From Puccinellia tenuiflora (lineage: Eukaryota; Streptophyta; Magnoliopsida; Poales; Poaceae), in contig QRDG01000342.1 of NCBI GenBank assembly GCA_012064385.1, positions 124,001 through 188,000 of the forward strand: DNA of 64,000 nt. Direction: 5' to 3'. The position numbers and the translations under genes are program-made. This document shows positions 32,901-46,133 of the stretch, one piece after another; the stretch's first letter is position 1; the number at the start of each line of letters is the position of its first letter. The notes beneath the pieces were generated by a model. That model ran no database searches. It was not told where the DNA came from and saw only the letters and a list, made by a program, of their open reading frames with translations.

Positions 32901-34767
32901 AAAGTAGGAGAAAAATTGTTAACTACACAGGAAATAGTAAAAGCTAGTTGAAAAGCTTAGTCCACAATACAAAAACTTCAATACGAATCGTATCTTAAAT
33001 AGTGCAGTGTCGAAACTTGTTACACTGTAATAGCTAAGTTAGAGATAAGAAATGCAAATAACACCCCAATGATTACGAAAAAATACATCCATACCATTCC
33101 ACTCGATAGAAAAATAATATAAGTAATATAACTAATGTTATAATCATCGTGTCAAATCACTATCACCTGCATTTGGCTGTACGCACGTACAGTCAAAGTT
33201 GTACCAACTGGATTATTTATGAGCGTCTATTCATATCAAAATTGCACATCGCCATGTGGAATCCTTTTCTAGAGAGAGTACACAGAGGAAACATGGAAAA
33301 GTAAGCTTATTGAAAATTATGAATAGGCATTGATAATAATAATAATAATAATGTTATCGGATGTATGCTGTTTGCATTGTCATCCACATGACTTGGATCT
33401 ACAAATTTCTTGGTCCACACTCTTGCTACATGTCCAGATCACATGACAAGGATATATATACAATTCCATGCCTCAACATTAAAAAAACCATGTCTAACAG
33501 ATCGCAATCCATTCACAGTCGCACTCATCGGTTGGTCAAACACTCTAATCCTACTAACAAATTAAATTTTAAATTTGGGTAGGAATGTAGGATGATGACC
33601 TTTCCACCCTCTGACGACAGAGTATTGGCACGCTAAGCCACACATTAGTCTATTGGCACGGTCTCTTAATTATTTGACCACATGCATGGCCTAAGCAATG
33701 ACGAAAGATAATGATGGCTTGGACAGTGTTTGTTTTCCCTGTACTTTGTCCTTTCTCAAATCAGTCTAGCTTGCTTGCCCTTTTCATCATAAATTCCAAC
33801 ATATTGTATCCCGAGCTGGATTGACAGCATGATGGAATCCTTTTACAAATTCTAACATAGCAGTACTCCCAAGCTTAATTCATACTCGATATGTAGGATG
33901 AAAACAATAAAATGAATTTGAACTTCAATGGAGTATACTTACATGTAGTAGCATATTTATCTCTCCTTGCATCATAAATTTCTAAACCACAAGGGAAATT
34001 GTTCATAATTAATTATCTATTAATTATGATAATCACAATTGAATCATAATTTTTTGGTCATATATATTGAATAAAGGTTTCATATAAATTCCACAACTAT
34101 GCTTTAAATAGAAGTTTAGATAAAACAAAGCACAAATAATTTGGGAAAGAAATTATGTCATTACAAGATATGTTCAATTTAGAATACAAAACTATACAAA
34201 TAATCATGCATCAATTAGCTCATTATCTATGTTGTCAACATGAATAATACTACCTCAAGTCTCACCCAATCATACAGGGCAACCAAGTGGAATATTGAAG
34301 ATGTAAAGATAATTAAAATAAGGTCCAAGCAACAAATTATGGTCAGCGAATCAAAACAAGGAGATAAAAAAGAAGTCAAGTATGGAGGCCCAAGTAGCAA
34401 TCCCATTAGGTGAAAGCCAATTAGTGAAACCTCGAGCGTGACCGAAATGATCATAATAATACTTGGATGTGCTCTCCATGAGATCAACACTCTTACTTTG
34501 AAAAGTGCTAGAACAAACATGAGTACTTGTTGGCTATCAAGTTTCACCAATGTGTGATGGGTTAGATTCTGAAATCATTGATTCCCGTATATTGTTTCCA
34601 ATTTTTATGAATGAATGATATCGTGAGTAAGCAACAGGGGTGTGAAGAAAGCTTGTCAAGAATATAAACGACTACATCATTTAACTGTTTATGGATTATT
34701 GCTTATGTGTTTTGATTAAAGCTGCTAGGATTACATAAATAACATAATGCATAATTAAAATTGTCTA
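32901..34767. other. AT-rich intergenic DNA, no gene seen
   Basis: No coding series. It contains an AAT/ATA trinucleotide run at about 33332-33352. Otherwise nothing stands out. Confidence 0.5.
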
Positions 34768-35030
34768 ACAACATTGCATCATCAAAATTATCTAAATAAC
34801 ATGCATCATCAAATATTACTAAACAACACAATACATCATTGGAATCACCTACACAGCAAATATTATGTCACTGAAATTACCGAAACAAAAAAATCACCAT
34901 ATCTAAATTATCTAAACAACACAATGCATCAACAAAATTTTCTAAAAAGCAGAATGTATCATCTAAATTATCTAAACAACACAAGAAATCATCTAAATTA
35001 CAAACATAATACAATGCATCATCATAATCT
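34768..35030 (+). repeat. 30-bp minisatellite, about nine degenerate units
   Basis: Repeated unit of the type ATGCATCATCTAAATTATCTAAACAACACA, with later units near-exact 30-mers and earlier ones worn or shortened by a few bases. Because 30 is divisible by three, a plus-strand frame (34774-35043) stays open and spells a decapeptide-like MHHxNYLNN series. The frame is a by-product of the repeat; no promoter or homology supports a protein. Confidence 0.85.
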
Positions 35031-35045
35031 AGAAGAAAAATAAAA

Positions 35046-38000
35046 AATCATTAACACACATATGGCACACATTGTCCAAATCTGACATCATGCACATGAC
35101 CCGGGTTAAAACCTTCAAATTAAATCTATAATCATTGCAATTGATGGAGGCATGACTTAAAAATGGGTCGATACATTTTGAGAATATGGATTGGGCATTG
35201 CCAATGAATGAAATTGCACATGCATGTGCTGATATACATTAGATTTAGGACATTATTTGAATTGTCGTCTAGGGACAAAGTAGCAAAAGTGTAAATCTTG
35301 ATTTCAAATTTAAATTCCTATCAACAACACCTATAATTGGAGATTTCTTAGTTGTTGTTACTTTATAGAGTACCAAATATGGGCGATTTTGCGGATTATA
35401 ATAAACCAAACCAATCGAGTAGATGCCACTTTTTTTCTCTGTCTATGTTTTCATTAATTAATGCACTATATATAACAAAGATTGAATGGAGTCGAGTTCT
35501 ATTCAAATACAGTTTTCTATATCCTATTATACAAATATGCTTACAAAAAGAAGCCTAAAAGCAATGAAAATAAGTTAAGTGCTAATGATGATGCTCATTT
35601 CAAACCTGGGGAATGAAGCTGGAGAACTAGTCTTTGTGGTTATCTCACAGAATCTATCTATTTCTTAAAGGTAGGGCAACCCATTTGTCCCCCGATTTAT
35701 TAGAATGCATGTTTGATGAAAATTCAACTCAGGGTCTTCTGTATCCAAAATAGTAGAATTCATCCTTCAATTCAAGTCAACATTGTATTTCTAAAGTACC
35801 ACTTTTCAATTTGATCCAGAGGTCATAGTGGGTTCATGGAAAAAAAAGTTGTGGACAATTGTTATTGCCATCTACTTCTGTAGAGGGCATAAGTGGAAAT
35901 TGGTAGATGAGCTTGGGTGCATTAGCACTCGTCTAACAAAACAAAAAGATATTTCAAATGAAAAACAACACTGGAAAAAAATCATGCTTGTAGATGTCCA
36001 TGTTCTATGTGGCTATGTATACACGCAAAATTCATGGAAAAGTACATTTTGTGTGACCTGGGTAAAACAACAAACAAATTCGGTGTTCCTGAAATTGCTT
36101 TTACATGACAGATTTTTGTTTATTTTCTCAAAGATTTTATATATATCTTTCTTTTCCCATAAAACTCGGCAGAAATATCAAAGAATCCACCGTTAACATT
36201 GCAAAAGAAAAAAATTATATAAAAAATAATTTTGTGATTTTTTTGTTCACGCCAGGTATAGATGCACCCGGTGCGGAAATGCCACCCTCGGCATAAAAAG
36301 AAAACCATACAAGTGCTAAACACTCCTACTAGCACTACAAAACAACCTCAAATTCAACGTGCACGTATATACTATCTGCTGTATTTGTACTCTAGTTAAC
36401 TAACTAGAGTTTCCTACTAGCCTTTGCAAAAAGGAGCTTACTTTGCTGTTTTGCAAAAGAAATATATTTATAAAGTAACAGGGAGAGTTGGTTTCTAGGA
36501 TCTGCTAGCTGCTTGGGCTTAGGTGTCCCACAACAATATATAGATGTCAAACCTACTGAAGGCGGCCCACATCAGCCGCTCATCATATATTTATTAGCAC
36601 ATATCAGCATTTCCTTTGGATAAATTTTATTCTGTTATAATATTGCAACTTGTATTATTCTGGCTACTACATCCTATAGGGCTAGAGCAATTGAGGGAAA
36701 AGGGACTATAAAGCCTGAAAGGCTGAAAACATGATAATGAGTTCTATCAAAAGAGATGCCCGAGTGCTTGAAAGTCTCTTTCTTGTCCAGTTTGTTTATA
36801 CTGCTTACTAAACTAATGCCAGGGGATGCAACAATGTAAGCTGGCCCAAATATGTTATGATATTCTTGTGTACTTTGCTGGCCCCGGGGATGTATTGTAT
36901 ACATGGGATCATGTCTCTAGGTTGAAATTTCCTAAGCCCCAAATTGACATGAACAAGCAACCCAATGTTGCCACATCCCACTAGAGGTTGGATCACACTA
37001 TAGCTAGCTTGGTGGCATATTTTTTTAATTGCATGATCGCTGCAAGATATTATTGTGTTCACCACTAGATACAATATTGGTGGTAGGGCCAATTATATTT
37101 ATTTAGAGGCAAGTGCATGGCCTGGGATGCTTTGTTTGACTAGTACTACAATTATAGCTAGGTGCACACATATCTGAATCATTGTATATGGTAATATATA
37201 TGGATACTTCCACATACAAACATTTCTTTATGTCCAACCATTTCTTTTGTATGACAAGATTTTCCTCAACACTAAACAAATACTCTTGTTGCCAATCTGT
37301 TATTAAACCGGTATCATGGCGATTACTTTACAAGTACGTGTGAGTGACTACTGATTGCAGACGTATTGTCATGCATTTATATATGGCTTTAAACTGACCT
37401 GATTGACTATGTAAAATTAACAGGAGTAGCGTAGCAGGAAAGAGGGAAGGACTAGTATCGCTTCTCATTAGTGCCTAACAAAGTCAATAAAGCTATTAAT
37501 ATTTTTTTCTCAAGAGAGAAGTTGATGTATATGCAACTAATAAACATATAGTGATAAACATGAATACCAAGACTTGAAATATGGAAAAACAATGAAGGAT
37601 GAGGCATTACCATCACAACAATTTTTCAGCAGTACATGCTACTAGCCATCCATTGATCAAAAGGTAAATCTGACCACACAAGTTTTTTTTGCTTATAGCA
37701 ATTTTAATTGTCTGTTGGAGAAAACATCTATGGCCGTGGGTGCACGGCGGAATGAAGTGGATATATACACCTGTATTTTATATGAAAATATTTTTAATTT
37801 TTTGCTATTGTAAATACAAGGTATGACAACTATGTCTACAAAAAAAAAGTTTCTCTAACACATCTCAAACTAACATCAAGTGTACAAAATATTCAACGAT
37901 GCACACGGCCCCCAATTTGTTTTTGAAGTATGCAACATTTTTCTCTCCAACCATTTTCTGGTTTTTCTTGAGAATGAGGACACCTATATAATACTGAACG

Positions 38001-39613
38001 GATTCTCAAATCCCTATAAAAACACCCATAAAATATCTCCTACTAGCATGACTATTTTGATTTGATGCCTGACCAGCCTGCAGTAGAGTAGCCGCGCGCA
38101 GTGCTATGATATTCCGTTGGCTTTGTAGTTCGTAGCCCCTAGTCCCCTAGCTGTCTACTCCTACTAGCTGATAGGATCAGACCGGAAGTAGATTTACATC
38201 GCTGTAGCAGGCATAGGGGTCAGCAGCAGGCAGTGAAGGGGAAAAGAGCATACGCGTAGGATAGGTTCGGTCAGTGCAGGTGCATTTATCAGTTACTGCA
38301 TGCTACTCTCACAGTAGTACCTTTCAGATCTCTTGCTCAGGTGATGCGATCTACTGCCTGTACTGGTAAATAGTGTATCGAATAATAATTTGAAATGACT
38401 TGTATATTGCAAATGATGTACTTTCCCATAGTTGGAAAAAGTACGGCATATTTTATTAACAGACTTTTTTTTTAACTTTGACGTTAAATTTCTTGTACAA
38501 CATATTGTTAATAGTAACAAAAGAAAACAATCGCAAGAAAACTGATTTTAGATGCGAACCTGACAGTGTATATCAATCATGGGTAACACAATCCTACATT
38601 ATTAATTTGACAGTCAAAATACGTCCTACAGTTAAAAAAATACACTTCTTTGTTGTTAGAAGTTATATCCCTCCCTCCATCCTTGTGTGTGCGTGCGAGA
38701 ACTCAGATTCAAGACTTCTATTTTTATGAAAAGGATTCAGATCTACTATTTCATATGGAAAAGAATTCAGAAGTAGTCAAGTAGAACACCTTTTGTACCA
38801 AACGCACTGCCGCCCTGAAGAATTCAAATGAGAGTGAACATCTCAGCCTCAGACCACCACCTCTAATCCATAATCTAGTCACCGCGGTGGGTCAATCTAA
38901 AAAACAAACACAGTGCAAGCTAGCGTTCCTGTCAAATGAAAGAGTTGAAAGCACGCTTCAGCCTCCAAATCAGGAGGACAAGATTGCCCAGATAATACGA
39001 CACTCCTTCCCATCCTTTACCTCATCGTTTGCTTTCACAAATTAACAATTCGTCCACCCAAGTTACGTAGGAAGACGGACTTCTGTCCACAGGAGTTGCC
39101 AGCTGCAACATCACTGAAAAAAGTAAAGCAGCTGATAAAAACATGGGAGTTTTTTCTTGCATGCCAACTGGCATGTGTTGTGCATTGACAGGAACGTGAA
39201 CTTTCCTCATCACGTAGCCATCAGATACAAATGGCGGATCCGGACAAATCATTGACAGAAAAACAGCAGGATAAGGAGGCTTAAACATTATGCTTCTGTG
39301 TAATTGATGGAGATGTCTTTGGTTGCTATGTACAAGGCCCACATGGCCACATTACACTCGAGCACTAGTCAAACTCTTTTTCTCCTCTTTTTTTGGGTGG
39401 TTTTCTAGTAAGTAGTCAACGGTGGCTTGATGGGATGGGTTATGTACAGTGTGTATCACTCTGATTTCTTGGAGAATAATGCCAGCAGTCCAGCGCATAG
39501 TAATGGCCAGATTTAGAATTCTCAAACCAATCGCGTGCAGAAACCGATGACATGAATATAGATTGAATGTACTCCTCTTCTATGAGCGGTCCGGATGAAA
39601 TGCCCTGGCTCAA
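35046..39613. other. Intergenic DNA downstream of KMS, no gene seen
   Basis: AT-rich, with no spliced or continuous coding region recognised in either strand. The part next to 39613 (down to roughly 39350) must include the KMS 3' UTR, but no clear AATAAA signal decides its end. Short frames at 36674-37092 and 39022-39342 (minus) have no recognisable domain. Confidence 0.5.
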
Positions 39614-42600
39614 CTAATTTGATATCCCAGCAGAAGAAGCGGAATCTGTTATTGCCGGTGACTTCTTACAGATCTCAAGCTCTTGTTGTTTCTTGAGATA
39701 GCTCTGTGCTGTGGAAGTGATTATTTGAACGATGAAGTTCATGATCATGAGCCACACCACGGTATTCCAGATCAAAGAGAATGACAGATTCCACTTCTTT
39801 CCCTGCACACGGATAATTCAGATGTTTAGCGGGGATGCATCCAAGACCTCCACCAGTTCATACGATCCAAAGCTAATCGACTATGCAGACTATGCTAATC
39901 GAACAACATAATTGTCTGTTGGAAAATATAGGAGAATACAAACATTTCTGCCAGTCGGCCATAGTTATCACTTAAGGCATACTATTTCATGATAAAATAT
40001 TACACTTCTCACATATTAAATTTTATATAAATAAAAATTAATTAAAAAATAACCACGTGAAATAATGATAGAAAATTAGAGATCATTTAATGAAATGAAG
40101 CATATACAGCTGATATATGCAGTTAATTTTAAATGCTCAACACTGCTTCCAAGCGTAAGAAAATCTGTACCTTCGCAGCACTAGAAGATGATGCAGCGAC
40201 ACTGGCTATTAAAAACTTATCCTTGGCTGTCTTCAACTTGGCGACTAAAGACGGAAGGATAGATGATACTCCAGGGAAATTGCTAAATACCCATACAAGC
40301 CTTTCCTCCACCAATTCGAGAAGTTGGTTGTTGCAGAGAGTAATTACCAAAGTTGTCTACATAAGTAATTTGTAAGATATGGGATTATGAACATGCCAAT
40401 ATTGCAACTAAAGTTGCCTGAAAGAACTGAACGCTACATAGGAGGAATTATACCAAAAAAGTTTGAAAGTAACAAACCTGCATATAAACCTTGATAATAG
40501 CCTTTCCAATTAAAGTTGCGAGAAAGAACTTCCAGAACGGAATATTAAATTGTCCACACAAGATACCAGCAAGATCAAACAGAGGGTTTGGCACCTGATG
40601 GAAGGAAGAGTTAGAATCTCTGGAACTGTCATACTTAACAATGAAGTACATTCTCCCCTTTCTTTGTGATTATCCTTCTAACAATAAATTTTTACTATTA
40701 GGGCCTTCCCAAGAGTTTTCAGTTCAAGGAAAAAAAAACAATGGAGGAATAATATGCCAAAAAAAAGGGCCTCACAGCAATGCCTACTCCGAAATGGGCA
40801 CCCGTCTGGGAGAGCACCAGCTCGACCATACCCACGAGGATTCTATCTCTTAGAACTGGACTGAAGATGGGATCTAGACATCTGCCTCGGCCTATAGGGC
40901 ACAATTCCATGGCTCAATTCCCAAATTTGTGGCGGCAAAGATCTTTAAGGTGCACATGGAGCCAAAATGCAAATTCTTCTCATGGTTGGTTCTGCATGGA
41001 CGTATCTTAATAACGGATAGGCTAGCCCTGGGTGGTTGGCCTCATGACCCCATCTGCCAGCTCATGCCCCCGGCCATCCACCTGTGCAAGGACTGTCCCT
41101 TCCCCAAGGCAGTACGGACTAACGTCGACACTTGGACGGCCACCACAATGCCAGCAAACCACGATGACACATCTTTCAGCGGGATCTCGGATTGATGGGA
41201 TGGTATGATCCACCTGTCCTCCAAGGAGAAAAGCCCCGCCCGAGTGGCAGGTTACTTTACACTCTGTGGAACATCTGGAAGGAAGGGAACTGCCACATCT
41301 TTCGTGGAATCCATATGACGCACCTTGAGGTCGCCTTTATGGCTTTCAAGGACATCAAGCAAAGGGCTATGGTGTTTGGGGTGGCCATTCCTGCCAAGGG
41401 CATTGGCTAGCTAGCTAGGTTTTCTTATCTTTGTGCCCTTAGGGTTTTTGGCGATTTCCCTTCAATATATTTTTCTTATACAGTTCTCTTTCGACTAAAT
41501 GAAAAAGGACGGTTTCTCGAAAGAAAAAAATATGCCAAAGATAACTGCTCTACATTTGCAATATTGCTCCACTGATCACAAGGAAAGTCATGGACATTTT
41601 TTACATGTAATTTTTCTATCGCAACTTTCATTCAAGTGAGAAGAGAAGTAAATGGAGTTCAACTAACAGCTTAAATAGTTAAGGAGCTAGTACAAGGCAA
41701 CTGCAAGTACGGTGTCATAATCAAACATTTATACAAGCAAATAGACGTCCACAAGAAAGAGACTAACCGAAGCAAGTAGCAGTATTGTCGGGAAGTTTAG
41801 ATGTTGTGAGTGAGACATAAGCCAGCACTTGGCCCGTTGTAGAGTTGATGATAGAAAACCTTCTTTTGAGATAGAAGCATCCAATTCTGCTAACTCTTCG
41901 ACTTTTTGGCCGGACATGCTAGCTGTGGTTAATTTGTAGTAACCTGAGTCAGTTGCTTCAAGTATTTTTATCCTAATTAACTACAGAAATTTAGAGGTAG
42001 TAGCCTAAGTTAAGCTAAAGTTTAAGATCCAAGGATTGTTTAACTTAGGTTAATGTTACACAAACTTATTGTGGTCAAGATACTCAACTTATAAGCCAGA
42101 TACTCAGCTCATCATATAGTAGCCATAATCACTGAGAAACGGGAATGACAAAATTGTAATTTAAGATACCCTATGTAAATAAATATACTTCGTAACACTG
42201 TTAATATTCATACTGAAAATAACAATGCAAGACTCACAAAAGACATAGTGGGAGCATGGATGGAAGTTAACTGCATTCCAGATCTAACATCTGAGCAGGA
42301 CCAAATAACTGAATTTTATAACTACTCTGCTCTGCTCACAGGAGAACCATATTTCTAGCTGAAGGCAATACTGGAAGATGGTATGATTATTCCTCATCAA
42401 AGTGTGCTACAAATGCTTGCTCACAAGATATTTCTGATGCACAGATTCCACATCAAAGTAACCCTGACGTGTTCATGTAAATTTGTACGCAGTGAAACAT
42501 TTATACATAATTTTAAGTGATGCGCAGCTAACGCTCTAGAGTAATAACATTGAAGAATAATAAATTATAGCATGAGATGCAAAAGGATAAAGAAAGAAAT

Positions 42601-44971
42601 GATGAGATGAGGAAACATAGAAGTACGCAAATTCTTTTCGAGTTAGGAAGAGCAAAGCAGTAGAAATGTAACCTGCTCTAGAGATAAAATATGGAGGAAG
42701 CTCCCCAAGTGCAGTTCCAATGCCCCAAAGAACAGATTCAAGATAAACTTCATGGAGTATTTTGCTAAATGGGATTGTTTCCTGATATATTGGAGGTCCA
42801 AACTCTAGACAGTCTTTCTCCAACCATGAAGGCATCCTTTTAAGAAGAATAGTGTCATAGGGAGCACTCTTTAAATCAACCCGGCCGCACTGAACCGCTT
42901 TCATTGTAAAAAGGGCGATATGAGGCCCTAAATACAATACAAATGTGTGCAAACCAGAGCCTGCGAAATAAAATGATGACTCAGGATCGAACTACAAGTA
43001 TAGTCTTATTGATAAAATTCTATTTAATAGATTAGCTCTTTCTCACACAAATACAATTGAACTTTGGGCTGTACCTAATCCAATGGACGAAGCCACCCCT
43101 AGTATGACCCACCACAATCCAAATCGTGCATACCAAAGCAGTTCCTGCATATGCTGCAGAAGACAATGCACAATGTTTTTATCCATGTTGCAAGAGTGCA
43201 CGCACAACACCTCATCAAAGAAAGGAAAGGAAGAAAGCACATGTGTTCATAGATACAAATGGAGCTACCAGGAAACTACAGACTTCTCAACTAACATGGA
43301 CAAGCCATTGCAATTGAAATGAAGCTTTCTTAACACAGGTGCATATACGGTTGCCAAAATGCCAGATTGAGGCCTTGGACCATCAGCAGATACACCACTT
43401 GAGAGTTAGAGTAGACAATAACAATATTTAATTGGGAACTCTTTCTGCGCTATGGTGAGGGTAGAAGATTGCACCCACCCACTTAGGTTCGAGTCTCACT
43501 TCAACCTTAATTTAGAGAAATGCAGGGAATAAGTCTTATCCCACCTCACTCAAAATTTATTCACCATTCGAAAGGAAGAACTTACTTCATGCATATCTAG
43601 AGACTGTAAAAGTATCATCACTCGATTAATCTAACCTTGAAATATAGAAATATGCCAACAAATAAAAAGATGATGCTACCTTCTCATGTGGTCCATCGAT
43701 AATCAAGAGAAGCACCCAGGTAGTAACAACCAAAAGAACCAGGAATTTCAACCGAGCACCTTCTTTCAGAACACAAGAACATGTGCTTCTTATACTCTGT
43801 CCAATTGCTAGCATGAATAATGCGACTGTTTTGAAGGGATGTGATGTCAGCGTTAAACTCTCCAGTTCCAAGCGATGCTTATCACGAAGGTCTGAAATAT
43901 ATGGTAAATCTATCATCATCAACACAAAGAGTAGTCTCACTTTTACCTCATTAAGATAAGAAAGCTTTCAAAAAACTCGGTCCATCTGATGTTACAATTA
44001 AAGTGGCATAGACTGTGAAGGATCCAACGGACGATGCATATGCATACTCCTAATTTATTGCCTTCTATGGCACTTCGACCAATAATTCACACGTAGTGCT
44101 GAGCATAAAAGAAAAAAATTGCAGCTACCTTCAATGACATTGTTTTGATAAATGATAATGACCGTTATAAGTAGCATTTCTATCTACAATTAAATCAAAA
44201 CTGAATTTATATTTGGGAATCCCAAAGTACACCACAGGAGACCAAAAAAGGAATTAAAAAATCACCCCTAGTCAATCGTTACTGGTAAGAAATCTATTTG
44301 GAGTTATTATGACGTAAATGTTACTTCTTGCAGACGCCATCTGCCCTAACATAAAACGAAATCTAGCTTAAATATCGAGGTTTTTTCAACTGTAACCTTC
44401 CAAAAGTGGAGTAATTAACTCAATGCTTCAGAGGCAAACAGTGAAAATGGCGATCAACTATGACGAATGAGATGTCTTTCTACCTCCAACGGAAAATAGA
44501 TGAAGGAAACCAAAGTCAACCATGCAATTTACTTATTCAAGATACTATAATTCACGAAGCATTGAATCATTATACTATCCCCAGACGAAAACAGGAAATC
44601 GCCAATAACTTGTACTCCCTCCGTAGCAAAAGTCCAAAACATGTTATATTTTGTACGGAGGGAGTACGTGTGTTTAACAGAAAAACTAACTTGGACGTAA
44701 AAGAAAACAAATAAAATGCTCCAATTTTCCTGGAAACCCTCAATGAGACGCATTCCTAATCTCATCGCGCACAACAAATTACGAAATAACGCCTTGGAAA
44801 CCACATGATACTAATTTCTATAGTTCGAACGCGCAAAGAACCAAGCCGGACAGCCATCGCGAAGAACAGAGCGAGATCAAACAACGGGCACAACGCGATA
44901 CCTGACCCAAGGCCGGCATCGACTCACTCACCGGACGTGGCTTGATCCTCATCGACGGCCGTGCGCCCCAT
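39614..44971 (-). CDS. KMS1/KMS2: KMS/VMP1-like membrane protein, complete eight-exon gene
   Basis: Exons (minus strand): 44932-44971, 43680-43891, 43075-43153, 42673-42960, 41768-41922, 40478-40594, 40171-40356, 39614-39802. All seven introns are GT-AG, phases agree, and the product is 421 residues, close to the roughly 416 of Arabidopsis KMS proteins. These are plant homologues of vacuole membrane protein 1, multi-pass proteins of the ER/early secretory pathway; plant loss disturbs ER and Golgi organisation. Visible features: LRDKHRLELESLTLT near residue 15, a hydrophobic segment 63-78, FGLWWVILGVASSIGLG (95-111), GLHTFVLYLGPHIALFT (113-129), the VTT/DedA-type WGIGTALGELPPYFISRA (189-206), VPNPLFDLAGILCGQF (259-274) and a YLKKQQ tail. 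Start chosen as the ATG at 44971 because it joins exon 2 in frame; it gives a short polar N-terminus. Intron 5 holds a LINE fragment and intron 1 a tiny MITE, neither touching a splice site. I cannot tell KMS1 from KMS2. Confidence 0.93.
40762..41530 (+). mobile_element. 5'-truncated LINE fragment in KMS intron 5
   Basis: The end of a LINE ORF2 in broken frames: FKVHMEPKCKFFSWLVLHGR followed by ITDRLALGGWPHDPICQL, the reverse-transcriptase zinc-binding (zf-RVT) region, then LLYTLWNIWKEGNCHIFRG, the usual LINE C-terminus. An A-rich tail at 41520-41530 precedes a copy of ATATGCCAA found also at 40752-40760, the target duplication. Stops and frame changes make it dead. It lies antisense to KMS, well clear of the exon borders at 40594 and 41768. 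Confidence 0.88.
44615..44664. mobile_element. Minimal 50-bp Stowaway MITE in KMS intron 1
   Basis: CTCCCTCCGTA to TACGGAGGGAG with TA on each side (44613-44614, 44665-44666). Only about 28 bases separate the two ends, so it is near the smallest possible derivative. Confidence 0.82.
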
Positions 44972-46133
44972 CTTCAGCCCCGGTTTTCCTCCCTCCGGCC
45001 GCCGCGGTAGATCTGAGCTGAGCAGCACCTGTTGGAGAAGGCCGCCGCGGCTATGTACACCAAGAGAAAGAAAGAAGAGGCTCGAGCTTTGCTGCTCGCT
45101 TGGCGCGGAAACGCCTCGCCGCTTCCACCGGTCCGGTGGGGAGGGGGATCACGAGCTCGGCAAGTCGGAGGGTGCAGAGGAATCGCTCCTTTCTTTTTCC
45201 CCGGAAAACTGGCTGCTTTTGGGCGAGCGCAAAAGGGCGATGAAAACAAAAGGCTTCGGTTTTGCTGCGGTTACGTGCTCTTTCTGGTTTTACAAGTCAG
45301 AAACAAACGTATTGCTTGCTTGTCTTTGCCAAGGCGTTTCCGTTTCTTCAATTGGAGAAGATAATTTGTGTACGAAAGTGGAGTACTTAGTAACCGGGAA
45401 TTTTATTTGTCAAGCTAATATTTTAAATAAGCAGCCAAAGGAGATTCATTTTTGGAATTGATCCCATCGAGCCATGTATTTTGAAAAATACAAAATGTGT
45501 ATTTAAAAGTGTCACGAATTATTTTTTTGAAAAAAAGATGAAAGAATTTCACCTCGGTTTATATATATAAACCCCAAACCGTTCGACCAAACAAGTCTTA
45601 GACCGTCCGTAATGCTACACCCTGTCTTGTATCTTAGAGATCCGGAGAGCTATTTAATGAAGATGAGAGAAGAACCGTTTCTTATTTTAGCTACGGCTCT
45701 TGACACAATATTCAAAAGGTTTGACCAATTACTTTCTCATGCAATGTACGGGGATCAATTAGCGCCTGGAACGGTCGATGGAATTGGCAGCAAGAAATAA
45801 ATGCGGAGGAGACTATGGGCTGGAGCGATTGATGAGATGATGACGTGGAATAGGATTAGAAACGGCAAAATCATTCCCCACTACGACGGAAATCCTTACA
45901 TCAACATGCAATCACACTCATAAGCTTATCCGTTAGCACATTGTGTAGATCCGTTAGCGATTACAACCCAAAACCGAAAAATGGCAACAAGTAGGAAACT
46001 AAGGCTTCGCTTACTCACCATTGTCAAGTTGTCGGCTCCAACAAAACCCTAAACAACGAGTGAAGAGCATTAATCGCCCTCATCACCACCCTCTCGGAGT
46101 AGCTCTATCTCTCATCTTCACCAATGGCATTTA
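44972..46133. other. KMS 5' region and intergenic DNA
   Basis: The first 100 bases upstream of the KMS ATG are GC-rich (CCGCCGCGG) and probably hold the 5' UTR and TATA-less promoter. Plus-strand frames here overlap that leader and have no domain. The stretch 45594-45700 (ACCGTCCGTAATGCTACACC) resembles 47887-48000, suggesting two copies of an unidentified repeat. Confidence 0.45.

Noticed and set aside
36674..37092. Minus-strand frames as retrotransposon pol or host exon
   Set aside because: No motif of RT, integrase or gag and no splice partner could be found.
39022..39342. 106-codon minus-strand frame as a ninth KMS exon
   Set aside because: The KMS stop at 39614 gives the expected length and C-terminus, and this frame has no family similarity.
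44961..45461. 166-codon plus-strand frame upstream of KMS
   Set aside because: It overlaps the KMS leader in opposite direction, has no domain and no splice continuation.
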